From the NCBI GenBank assembly GCA_019638285.1, contig JAHBUB010000032.1, positions 1 through 39,000 of the forward strand: a stretch of 39,000 bases of DNA. The letters run 5' to 3'. The notes below the pieces were generated by a model. It saw only the letters and a program-made list of their open reading frames with translations. It was not told the DNA's origin and did not search any database. The stretch is from Cyclobacteriaceae bacterium (GTDB taxonomy: Bacteria > Bacteroidota > Bacteroidia > Cytophagales > Cyclobacteriaceae). This document shows, in pieces, positions 32,038-39,000 of this stretch (position 1 is the first letter of the stretch; the number at the start of each line of letters is the position of its first letter). A program made the translations under genes and the position numbers.

Positions 32038-32222
32038 GATTGTTGCTTGCTCTACTTATAAAGATAGTGTATAAAGCACGCTTTTGGGAAAGCATTGGGG
32101 CATTTTAAAAGGCTTGATTTAGTGATTCTGAGACATACTTCAGACATAAAATGAGGATCATACGATCGTCTTATATCTATAATTATTTTTACCTTTCCAT
32201 GCAGATAAAGCAATGATATTCA

Positions 32223-32693
32223 ATGAATACAAAAGAAATAGTAACTCCTTCACAACTGCTTGAACTTTGGCAGGGTCACCGCAGACTCACCCGCAAAGTG
32301 ATTGAAGCTTTTCCAGAAGAGAAACTCTTTACCTATAGCGTTGGTGGTATGCGGTCGTTTGCAGATCTGGCCATGGAGATGATCAATGTGGCCACACCTG
32401 GCATCAAAGGCCTAGTTTCTGGAAAGTGGGATAACATTGGTTCAGAAAAAACACCTCCAACGAAAAAAGAACTGTTGGCGAAATGGGATGAAACCACTTC
32501 ACTCATTAACCAGAGTTGGCCTCAATTGAAAATTGAACGATTGCAACAAGTAGAAAAAGCGCTCAACATGTATGAAGCACCCAATTACTGGACTTTGTTT
32601 TACTTTATTGATAACGAAGTTCACCATCGCGGTCAAGGCTATGTGTACTTGCGGTCACTGGGCATTGAGCCCCCTCCTTTCTGGGAACGATAA
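32223..32693 (+). CDS. DinB-like four-helix protein
   Basis: This 156-residue protein has the DinB/YfiT layout: LLELWQGHRRLTRKVIEAFPEEKL, MRSFADLAMEMINVATPG, and the C-terminal HHRGQGYVYLRSLGIEPPPFW. DinB-type proteins bind a divalent metal with three His and often act as thiol-dependent transferases. The C-terminal HHRGQ motif is present, but the usual His in the second helix (L-x-H-I) is Met or Leu here, so the metal site may be incomplete. Upstream and downstream genes are unrelated. Confidence 0.85.
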   Translation: MNTKEIVTPSQLLELWQGHRRLTRKVIEAFPEEKLFTYSVGGMRSFADLAMEMINVATPGIKGLVSGKWDNIGSEKTPPTKKELLAKWDETTSLINQSWPQLKIERLQQVEKALNMYEAPNYWTLFYFIDNEVHHRGQGYVYLRSLGIEPPPFWER

Positions 32694-32787
32694 TGGATGT
32701 GGCTTTGCTGCGTAATCTTTTACTCAAGAAATATTTACGCATAACACATATATTGAATCACAGAATAGAGAAGTACAAGTATGACGG

Positions 32788-33660
32788 ATGAGAAATAAGT
32801 TATTGATATTCAAAATCGTGGCCTATCACGCCAGTTTCACCAAAGCAGCGGAACAATTATACATATCCCAACCTGCCGTTTCCAAAGCTATTAGAAACTT
32901 AGAGGATGAATACAAAAGGACTTTCTTTCTGAGGAAGAGAAGCTCCATTGAATTAACCGAAGATGGTAAAGCTTTTCTTGTTTATGTAGATCGCATACTG
33001 AGCATATTCGCTGAAATGGAGGAGCAATTCATCAATCAAAAAGAAGCCCTTCCTACAGCCATAAGCTTTGGAGTAAGTACCACGCTGGCCAACTATATCA
33101 TTCCAAAAATTATAGCCAATTTTAGATTACAATACCCCAAAATCAATTTTGAGATTAAAAGTGGAAATTCAGAGGAAATAGAAAATCTAATATTAAATCA
33201 GCAACTGGACTTTGGTATCACCGAAGGAAATAACACTAATCGAAAATTACAATTTAAAAAATTCATTAAGGATGAGATTGTGCTAGTGACGAACGCCAAC
33301 AACGTTTCTATTAAAAATGATACCATAGATATAAAAACTTTATCCACCCTTCCATTTATTGAAAGGGAATCGGGGTCTGGTACTAGAGAAATGATTTATG
33401 AGTTTTTGAAAAAGAGTAAAATAAAGAAACTGAACACGGTAGTGACGCTCAACAGCACCGAGGCCATCAAACACTTCCTTTACTATTCCAACAGTTATGC
33501 GCTGGTCTCCATTCATGCAGTCAATGAAGATTTGATACACAACAAACTCAAAATAATAGACATCAAGAACTTATCCATTGAGCGGTGGTTCTATTTTGTA
33601 TCTCGAACAGGTTATCAGTCCAAAGTGATGGATCTGTTTCAAAAATTTTGCCGAGCCTAA
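32788..33660 (+). CDS. LysR-family transcriptional regulator
   Basis: This 290-residue protein has an N-terminal winged HTH (FKIVAYHASFTKAAEQLYISQPAVSKAIRNLE, 1-60) and a periplasmic-binding-like effector domain (about 90-290; ISFGVSTTLANYIIPKIIANF, DFGITEGN, FIERESGSGTREMIYEFL). It is probably the regulator of the YeiH-type gene that follows 86 bases later, as such pairs are common. The effector is unknown. A LysR-type box lies between them. Confidence 0.93.
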   Translation: MRNKLLIFKIVAYHASFTKAAEQLYISQPAVSKAIRNLEDEYKRTFFLRKRSSIELTEDGKAFLVYVDRILSIFAEMEEQFINQKEALPTAISFGVSTTLANYIIPKIIANFRLQYPKINFEIKSGNSEEIENLILNQQLDFGITEGNNTNRKLQFKKFIKDEIVLVTNANNVSIKNDTIDIKTLSTLPFIERESGSGTREMIYEFLKKSKIKKLNTVVTLNSTEAIKHFLYYSNSYALVSIHAVNEDLIHNKLKIIDIKNLSIERWFYFVSRTGYQSKVMDLFQKFCRA

Positions 33661-33662
33661 TC

Positions 33663-33677
33663 ATAACTTTTAGTTAT
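33663..33677 (+). promoter_or_regulatory. LysR-type operator ATAAC-N5-GTTAT
   Basis: A perfect dyad with the T-N11-A spacing of LysR boxes lies 69 bases before the YeiH-type start codon and 43 bases before its -7 box. It begins directly after the LysR stop codon. Confidence 0.6.
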
Positions 33678-33720
33678 TTGGTATTCAATATTACTTTGCA
33701 GAAGGAATGTAGGTAAGTGC

Positions 33721-33728
33721 TACTTTTG
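33721..33728 (+). promoter_or_regulatory. TACTTTTG promoter box before YeiH-type gene
   Basis: An exact TAnnTTTG match 18 bases before the ATG at 33747. TTTG at 33695-33698 lies 22 bases upstream. It shows that the GTG at 33717 is not the start. Confidence 0.6.
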
Positions 33729-33746
33729 TATCAAATACAGAGAGGT

Positions 33747-34667
33747 ATGAAAGTTTTAGCCACAAAAGCCGTCTATTTTCTAATCATCATTATTGCTCTT
33801 GGGGGATTCATCAATAGTCCCGTTGCCTTGCTATTAGGGTTCGCTTTTGCCCTCACTTTTCAAAATCCTTTTACAGCCTACAGCCATAAAGCGATACACT
33901 ATTTATTGAAAATTGCGGTAGTAGGATTGGGCTTCGGGATGTTAATGAAAGAAACATGGGAGACGAGTCTCGAAGGCTTTAGCCTGACAGTATTCTCTAT
34001 TTTTTTAACAGTAGGAATAGGTCTGCTCTTGGTGAAATTGTTAAAAATGGATAGGAAATTAGGTCATCTGATCACATCAGGCACCTCTATTTGTGGCGGT
34101 AGTGCCATTGCTGCGATATCACCCGTGATCAAAGCAGACAGCAAAACAATCAGCATCGCGTTGGCCATTGTTTTTCTCCTCAACTCTGTGGCCTTGTTTG
34201 TTTTTCCGGCCGTAGGGCACTATCTAAATTTAAGCCAAAATCAGTTTGGGCTCTGGTGTGCCATCGCCATACACGACACCAGTTCTGTAGTAGGTGCTGC
34301 CTTGGGCTATGGCGAAGAGGCATTGCGCATTGCTACTACTGTAAAACTGTCAAGAACGTTGTGGATCATTCCCCTTTCTATTTTTTCCATGTTCCTTTTT
34401 AAAACCAAAGGTGAAAAAATCAAAATACCCTATTTCATTTTATTGTTCATAGTCGCGATCGTCATCAACAGCAATCATTTATTACCAGCATCTATTACAA
34501 GCTTTATTGTACTGGTTTCCAAGAGGCTATTGGTCACTACTCTTTTTTTGGTGGGCTCTACTTTCTCTCTGAGCGACTTAAAAGTTACAGGTTATAAACC
34601 CCTGGTGCTGGCGGTCTCTTTGTGGTTGTTTATATCTATTTTTTCGCTGATATATATTACCCTATAA
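33747..34667 (+). CDS. YeiH/UPF0324-family membrane exporter
   Basis: This 306-residue protein has about ten TM helices, starting from the ATG at 33747 after AGAGAGG, a fair ribosome-binding site. Family motifs are AVVGLGFGML, GTSICGGSAIAAISPVIKA, AIHDTSSVVGAALGYG and TLWIIPLS. YeiH proteins are linked to sulfur-compound export (sulfite or taurine products) in some bacteria. It is paired with an upstream LysR-type gene that likely controls it. Substrate is inferred from family only. Confidence 0.9.
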   Translation: MKVLATKAVYFLIIIIALGGFINSPVALLLGFAFALTFQNPFTAYSHKAIHYLLKIAVVGLGFGMLMKETWETSLEGFSLTVFSIFLTVGIGLLLVKLLKMDRKLGHLITSGTSICGGSAIAAISPVIKADSKTISIALAIVFLLNSVALFVFPAVGHYLNLSQNQFGLWCAIAIHDTSSVVGAALGYGEEALRIATTVKLSRTLWIIPLSIFSMFLFKTKGEKIKIPYFILLFIVAIVINSNHLLPASITSFIVLVSKRLLVTTLFLVGSTFSLSDLKVTGYKPLVLAVSLWLFISIFSLIYITL

Positions 34668-34760
34668 GATATTTCAAAGTGAAAATAGGATACAGGGACA
34701 CCCAAGACGTTCTAAATTATCCTTCAAATAAAAAAAACTCTTCCGCTAGTCCATTTTTTG

Positions 34761-34883
34761 TCTCACAGATGGCACAGATTCGCACAGATAATTGGAGCAT
34801 ATCATTAAAAACAGCAAATATTACATCTCTAATTTTAACACCATGTCACAGTTTTTCTGTGGATATCTGTGTTATCTGTGAGA
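34761..34883. repeat. Long inverted repeat of CACAGAT units (MITE-like element)
   Basis: The left arm (34761-34791) and right arm (34853-34883) are 31-base inverted repeats matching at 25 positions. Each arm holds CACAGAT-type units at intervals of 9-10 bases, and the two arms are separated by 61 AT-rich bases. No open frame is supported inside. It lies between the YeiH-type and KAS III genes, which converge. Its form suggests a small mobile or dispersed element. Confidence 0.7.
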
Positions 34884-34954
34884 GAATTATTGACTTATTC
34901 ATCAATAGACTCCCAATCTCAGATGAAGTCAGAAATGTAATATTATGTGAGTAC

Positions 34955-36016
34955 CTAAAACTGATAGAGGATTGCATTGATGTTCATGCCCGCGCCCACC
35001 GAAGCCATGACTACTTTATCACCACGATCAATGTGATGGCCTTCCAGTTTTCCTTTTGTAATAAGATCTAACAAAGTAGGCACTGTGGCCACGGAGCTAT
35101 TGCCTAGCCATGAGATAATCATAGGCATCACTCCTGAAGGTACGGTATCAATATCGTATAGTTTATATAGTCTTTCCACAATTGCCTCATCCATTTTTTC
35201 ATTGGCCTGGTGTATCAGCACTTTTTTGATTTCACTGATGTGAACACCTGCCTTGTCCAATACACTTTTCACAAGAAGGGGTACTTGGTTAAGCGCAAAC
35301 TCATATACTTTACGACCATTCATTTTAATAAACAGGCTTTCATTATCTTTTCCTGTATAAGATAATCCCATGTTTAGCAGCTCCGAATGATGGAATGCAT
35401 GTGTTTGTGTTTTGTATTCGACAACACCTCGCTCCCCCTCCTGTGCCTCCATCACGACTGCTCCACTTCCATCACCGTAAATCATGGAGTCCCTGTCATG
35501 TGGATCTACCAATCGTGATAAAGTTTCAGTTCCTATGACCAAGCAACGTTTGGCGGCTCCGGCTTTGATATACAAGTGGCTTTGTATTACCCCCTGCACC
35601 CATCCCGGACAGCCAAAAGGCAGATCATATCCAACACAATCTGGATTTTCGATTTGTAACCTGGCTTTGATGCGTGATGCCATGGAGGGCAACAGGTTGG
35701 ACCGATTGGATTCATAAGCTACATTACCGAAGTTATGTGCTACAATGATATAGTCGAGTGTTTCTCGATCAATACCGGCCGCAGTAATAGCTTCCTGTGC
35801 CGATAACACACCTAAATCAGATGCCAACTGATCGGGTTTGGCATACCTTCTCTCTGCGATGCCAGTAATGTCTTGAAATTTTTTGATAATGAGGCTATTG
35901 TCATGCCTGATCGGTGTACCCGTTTTATCGAGAAACAAATGATCCGAAAAAGCAGCATTAGCTACTTTTACCTCAGGGATGTAACTTCCCGTTCCGATGA
36001 TAACAGATTGGATCAT
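34955..36016 (-). CDS. Beta-ketoacyl-ACP synthase III-like enzyme
   Basis: This 353-residue thiolase-fold enzyme has the full KAS III triad: Cys136 (FGCPGWVQGV), His269 (LIHQANEKM) and Asn306 (WLGNSSVATVP). GTGSYIPE at the start and GDGSGAVVM in the middle are typical. FabH-like enzymes condense an acyl-CoA with malonyl-ACP. This member has an insert-like loop near 31-50 (KTGTPIRHDNS) and is not next to other fatty-acid genes, so it may serve a specialised pathway rather than be the main FabH. A TATCTTTG box (36028-36035) lies 12 bases before the ATG. Confidence 0.9.
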   Translation of the reverse strand: MIQSVIIGTGSYIPEVKVANAAFSDHLFLDKTGTPIRHDNSLIIKKFQDITGIAERRYAKPDQLASDLGVLSAQEAITAAGIDRETLDYIIVAHNFGNVAYESNRSNLLPSMASRIKARLQIENPDCVGYDLPFGCPGWVQGVIQSHLYIKAGAAKRCLVIGTETLSRLVDPHDRDSMIYGDGSGAVVMEAQEGERGVVEYKTQTHAFHHSELLNMGLSYTGKDNESLFIKMNGRKVYEFALNQVPLLVKSVLDKAGVHISEIKKVLIHQANEKMDEAIVERLYKLYDIDTVPSGVMPMIISWLGNSSVATVPTLLDLITKGKLEGHHIDRGDKVVMASVGAGMNINAILYQF

Positions 36017-36027
36017 TTATCGACACA

Positions 36028-36035
36028 CAAAGATA
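36028..36035 (-). promoter_or_regulatory. TATCTTTG promoter box before KAS III gene
   Basis: An exact TAnnTTTG match on the minus strand, 12 bases before the start codon, with TTTG 17 bases upstream. The leader would be only a few bases long. Confidence 0.55.
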
Positions 36036-36154
36036 AGACACTTGGCAAAATACAAATATGACTTGGGTCACAATTCAAAAGTAAATACCTAACCTAACAA
36101 ACGATCGTAAGAGCAAAAGTGAGAATGGGGTTGTTTAAGCACCACATAAACTTC

Positions 36155-36730
36155 TTATTCTGCCGCCAGTAATTTACCCCTAAAGGCCTCCAGTCTCTTC
36201 TTATTGGCCATGTGCCAGCTTCGATGTTCCCACCTGCCTAAGAACAAAACGACAATACAGAATGCTGTTATCGCTATCAATTGCATCATCGACTTGCCTT
36301 CATAAAAGGCACTGCCGATCATCAGCAACGACACAAAAATAAAATAGACCAACATGCTGAAAGATAAGTGCGCCCGATAGTTAGCATTCTTGATCGCATG
36401 ATCGAGGTCACCCAACATAGTGCGATTAAATTGATTATCATTTTTTAAACGGTGCTGTCGTTTGATAAAAATCAAAACCGTAGTAGCTACCATCATCCCT
36501 CCCAGGATGGTGACATAAATGTTATGGGGCGGTTTGATATAATTGATGACAAGAATGGCACTACCCGCCAGTAGATTCGAAAGTATCATCATCCACTCCA
36601 TCTTGGAAACGATTCGACTGCCCTTACGCTTCTTTAACTGTATGTTTTCTTGCAACATCTGTTCATCAATAACATATTGATGTTGTTGTTCTTGTTCATT
36701 CCATATCTTTTTCATGTCTTCAAATTTCAT
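36155..36730 (-). CDS. Membrane protein coupled to ECF sigma factor
   Basis: This 191-residue protein has a soluble N-terminus (MKFEDMKKIWNEQEQQH) and four TM helices in two pairs (MILSNLLAGSAILVINYI; IYVTILGGMMVATTVLIFI; AHLSFSMLVYFIFVSLLMIG; MMQLIAITAFCIVVLFLG). Its ATG overlaps the stop of the sigma-factor gene by four bases (ATGA), so the two are translationally coupled. Proteins with this start are often found after ECF sigma genes in Bacteroidota. An anti-sigma or sensor role is inferred from the position; no zinc-binding anti-sigma motif is present. Confidence 0.8.
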   Translation of the reverse strand: MKFEDMKKIWNEQEQQHQYVIDEQMLQENIQLKKRKGSRIVSKMEWMMILSNLLAGSAILVINYIKPPHNIYVTILGGMMVATTVLIFIKRQHRLKNDNQFNRTMLGDLDHAIKNANYRAHLSFSMLVYFIFVSLLMIGSAFYEGKSMMQLIAITAFCIVVLFLGRWEHRSWHMANKKRLEAFRGKLLAAE

Positions 36731-37221
36731 GTTAAGTTATTTTTTGATTGTTCAGTAAAGTATTTTTTAATACGGTGAATTTTAACAGCTACATTGCCTT
36801 CCGTTATACCTAGCATGTCCCCCATCTCTTTATAACTAAAGTCATCCAACAACAACAGGCAGAGCGATCGGTCTATCTCGTTTAATTTGCTTATTTGTTC
36901 ATATAGCCATTCAACACGTTCATCGGTCTCATCTGTTTTAGTCATTACCATTTGATAGTTCAATCCATTTCCGATAATTACTTTTTGTTCTTTGCTCCTC
37001 CATTTTATTGATGTATTGAGGGCAATTCGATAAATCCATGTTGTAACAGTTGATTCATTCCTGAAATTGGGGATGGATCGCCAAATCTGAATAGAGATTT
37101 CCTGAAATAGATCGTCTCGCTCATCCTCTGTAAAGGTGTACGCACGCACAATCTTAAAGAGCAATGCTTTGTAACTGTCCAGCCACTCCTTAAAAATTTC
37201 GTTTTGCGCTTTATCTGTCAT
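36727..37221 (-). CDS. ECF-type RNA polymerase sigma factor
   Basis: This 164-residue protein has sigma region 2 (LLFKIVRAYTFTEDERDDLFQEISIQIWRSIPNFRNESTVTTWIYRIALNTSIKWR) described by its key DDLFQEI and TWIYRIA motifs, and region 4 (IDRSLCLLLLDDFSYKEMGDMLGITEGNVAVKIHR). It is a sigma-70 family member of the extracytoplasmic type and the first gene of a two-gene operon. A dyad upstream of its start may be its own promoter region. Confidence 0.94.
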   Translation of the reverse strand: MTDKAQNEIFKEWLDSYKALLFKIVRAYTFTEDERDDLFQEISIQIWRSIPNFRNESTVTTWIYRIALNTSIKWRSKEQKVIIGNGLNYQMVMTKTDETDERVEWLYEQISKLNEIDRSLCLLLLDDFSYKEMGDMLGITEGNVAVKIHRIKKYFTEQSKNNLT

Positions 37222-37238
37222 TTACACCATTAGTACCT

Positions 37239-37256
37239 AAGAATACACCGATTCTT
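37239..37256. promoter_or_regulatory. Dyad AAGAAT-ACACCG-ATTCTT upstream of sigma-factor gene
   Basis: A perfect 6-6-6 inverted repeat 18 bases before the sigma-factor start. The minus strand reads TGTAAGAATCGG, similar to TGTAA-type -35 elements used by Bacteroidota ECF sigma factors, so self-regulation is possible. Confidence 0.35.
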
Positions 37257-37287
37257 ACAGCGGAAGCAAAAAAATATTCATTAAATA

Positions 37288-38523
37288 TTATATCAATCCG
37301 GCCACTTCTTTTTCCGCATCGGCTTTGCGTGCACGGTATTTCACCACAGCCATCCCAGAGTTTAATAATACCAACCCGGTAAGCGCACACACCAGCATGA
37401 TGGCGGCCATGGGAAAACTGGTGCCATCGTGCAAAATACTAACAAGGGCCGAAACAAAAGCTCCTACCCCTAATCGAAAACTTCCTAACAAGGCGGATGC
37501 ACTGCCTGCATGTTTGGTAAATGGCGCCATCGATAAGGCGGTAGTATTAGGAGACATAATACCATGCCCAGCCACAAACAAAAAAATAAGAGCTGTAAAA
37601 CCATACAGGCCATACCAGTTGTACCACGTGCCAATCAACAAGACCAAACCCACTATACTCTGATGTACTAGCGCTACTTTGATAAGCTGCTCACTGTGAT
37701 AACGTTTTAATAATAAATGATTTAATTGGGTTGTTCCTATCATACCAAAGGCCACAAAGGCAAAAGCCCACCCATATTGTTTTTCTGAAAGATGGTATAT
37801 ATTCATGTATACATCCGAAGACCCTACGATATAGGCAAAAGGCCCTGCCATGGCGATGCCCCCGGCCAGGGTATAAATTAGAAATTGTGGTTGTTTAGAC
37901 ACCTCAAAGTAATTAGCAAGCACTGCTTTTGGTCTTAAGGAAATGGAGGGGTCGGGCTTTTTACCAGTGGGCAAAAAGAAATACACAGCCACCACCATAA
38001 TCAATGCGATAACGGCCAATATAATGAACACCCAATGCCAGCCTATAGAAGCTGTTACATAACCGCCCAGGGTAGGCGCAATCATGGGTGATACTGCAAT
38101 CACTAATATAATCAAAGAAAATACTTGGGCCGATTTGTTTACAGGAAACAGATCTCTTACCAACGCTTGCGCAGCCACCATACCCACACATCCGCCAATA
38201 GCTTGAAACAGCCGCATCAAAATCAGAGATTCTACCGAATAAGTAAATGCGCAGCCGATAGATGCCAGAATATAAATAATAAGCCCAACATATAGCGGTT
38301 TTCTTCTCCCAAACCTGTCGAGCAAAGGCCCATAAAACAATTGTCCGATAGAGATACCTAAAATATAACTGGTGAGTGACAATTGCACCTTATCGATGCT
38401 GGTGTTCAGATCTTTGGCAATGGCCGTAAACCCGGGCAAATACATGTCTATAGAAAACGGACTAATTGTGGCCAGCCCACCCAAGATAAGGATGGTGAAA
38501 AAGTAATACTTCCTTCGCTTCAT
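37288..38523 (-). CDS. Bcr/CflA-type MFS drug exporter
   Basis: This 411-residue 12-TM protein shows SPFSIDMYLPGFTAIAKDL (helix 1 of the Bcr/CflA group), GPLLDRFGRRKPLYVGL (loop motif), MRLFQAIGGCVGMVAAQALVRDLF and SPMIAPTLGGYVTASIGWHWVFIIL (antiporter motif). It would export drugs or small metabolites by proton exchange. A TATCTTTG box (38539-38546) lies 16 bases before the ATG. It stands alone. Confidence 0.93.
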   Translation of the reverse strand: MKRRKYYFFTILILGGLATISPFSIDMYLPGFTAIAKDLNTSIDKVQLSLTSYILGISIGQLFYGPLLDRFGRRKPLYVGLIIYILASIGCAFTYSVESLILMRLFQAIGGCVGMVAAQALVRDLFPVNKSAQVFSLIILVIAVSPMIAPTLGGYVTASIGWHWVFIILAVIALIMVVAVYFFLPTGKKPDPSISLRPKAVLANYFEVSKQPQFLIYTLAGGIAMAGPFAYIVGSSDVYMNIYHLSEKQYGWAFAFVAFGMIGTTQLNHLLLKRYHSEQLIKVALVHQSIVGLVLLIGTWYNWYGLYGFTALIFLFVAGHGIMSPNTTALSMAPFTKHAGSASALLGSFRLGVGAFVSALVSILHDGTSFPMAAIMLVCALTGLVLLNSGMAVVKYRARKADAEKEVAGLI

Positions 38524-38538
38524 GAATTAATGCAAGCT

Positions 38539-38546
38539 CAAAGATA
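38539..38546 (-). promoter_or_regulatory. TATCTTTG promoter box before Bcr-type gene
   Basis: An exact TAnnTTTG match 16 bases upstream of the start codon; no clear -33 TTTG is visible. Confidence 0.5.
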
Positions 38547-38686
38547 AGATTAACTGCTACTCTGAAGGTTAAGTTCAGGGTTTATTTGATGATGTGACTG
38601 TTGCTGTTGTAGGACGTAAGAAAGAATCGTCCTTAATAATTCAAAGAGCGATTGACTCTCAGTTACTAAGTCGCACCGTGGCAAAA

Positions 38687-39000
38687 TTATAACTGAAAGA
38701 AGTAATTGAACTTGAGAACAATTGCTCTATTCTTAGGCCCAAAATTTCCTTCCGTAAGATAATTATCTGTGTACACGAGAAACACATCACTCATCGGACG
38801 ATAGCGCCACTGTATTCTGCTATTGATGTTAAAGTTGTCGGCCTGTGTGTTGTATTGCAAAAAGGTTGTCCAGAATAAGTTATTGGTAAAGTTCAACTCA
38901 AACTTTGGATTGATCAGCCATAGTCTCGCGCTTCCATAAGGATCTCCAAGCTTGATGTCATTCATTTCAAACCCCATTGCAAAATTACCCCACGGTTGTA
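38687..39000 (-). CDS. C-terminal part of a DUF5916-like outer-membrane protein
   Basis: The open frame continues beyond the right edge; upstream of the internal Met it still reads QPWGNFA, so only about the last 104 residues are present. They form alternating strands (ARLWLINPKFELNFTNNLFWTTFLQYNTQ) and end RAIVLKFNYFFQL, with the terminal aromatic pattern of outer-membrane barrels. IQWRYRPMSDVFLVYTDN is characteristic of DUF5916 proteins, which carry a CBM9-like N-domain and a barrel-like C-domain. Function is unknown. Confidence 0.8.
   Translation of the reverse strand, partial: QPWGNFAMGFEMNDIKLGDPYGSARLWLINPKFELNFTNNLFWTTFLQYNTQADNFNINSRIQWRYRPMSDVFLVYTDNYLTEGNFGPKNRAIVLKFNYFFQL

Noticed and set aside
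34622-35071. Plus-strand 149-codon frame across the YeiH end and KAS III end
   Set aside because: It overlaps two well-supported genes and the CACAGAT inverted repeat, and shows no family pattern.

Overview
The window looks like a chromosomal segment of a Bacteroidota bacterium, probably Cytophagales. The reasons are moderate GC, several promoter-like TAnnTTTG boxes of the Bacteroidota type just upstream of genes (TATCTTTG before the ABC-F gene, the KAS III gene and the Bcr-type transporter; TACTTTTG before the YeiH-type gene), weak or absent Shine-Dalgarno sequences, three ~790-910 residue FtsX-like permeases, lipoproteins with short Cys lipoboxes, and a DUF5916-like C-terminus at the right edge. 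The genus cannot be read from the sequence alone.

Left part (1-3.3 kb), accessory: a truncated SMI1/KNR4 (SUKH-type) gene runs off the left edge. It is followed by a tyrosine recombinase and a divergent small zinc-finger gene. Then comes a gene graveyard: a duplicated tail of the zinc-finger gene, the C-terminal end of a Cro/C1-type HTH gene, and a frameshifted hypothetical gene. From 3.3 to 5.2 kb lie a complete M28 peptidase lipoprotein and an XRE-type regulator.

Repeat-rich part (5.2-10.4 kb): a 21-bp minisatellite that reads as heptads is followed by two ~380-bp composite dispersed repeats (5561-5941 and 9654-10036). The first ends exactly on the stop codon of a GIY-YIG nuclease gene. 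Between the two repeats lies a PadR regulator plus FtsX-permease module with an ATGA overlap. A dodecin-like gene with a textbook terminator follows.

Central part (10.5-20.4 kb), mostly housekeeping and metabolism: coiled-coil lipoprotein, ABC-F ATPase, tryptophan 2,3-dioxygenase, beta-carbonic anhydrase, a DUF6159-like membrane protein, Na/Pi cotransporter, OsmC-type peroxidase, a TsdA-like dihaem cytochrome c and a secreted protein of unknown function.

Right part (20.5-39 kb): two more FtsX permeases, the upstream one with a convincing sigma-54 promoter and paired upstream sites; a DoxX - nitrobindin-like - YggS gene run; a 14-TM DHA2 exporter; a second, divergent M28 peptidase; an SMR exporter; a Gre-type factor; a DinB-like protein; a LysR regulator with a YeiH-type exporter and a matching T-N11-A operator; a KAS III enzyme flanked by a long CACAGAT inverted repeat; an ECF sigma factor overlapping a membrane-protein gene; a Bcr/CflA exporter; and the end of a DUF5916-like protein.

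No rRNA, tRNA or CRISPR array was seen. The strongest leads are the GIY-YIG gene joined to composite palindromic repeats, the sigma-54 control region of an FtsX permease, the 21-bp heptad minisatellite and the CACAGAT inverted-repeat element.
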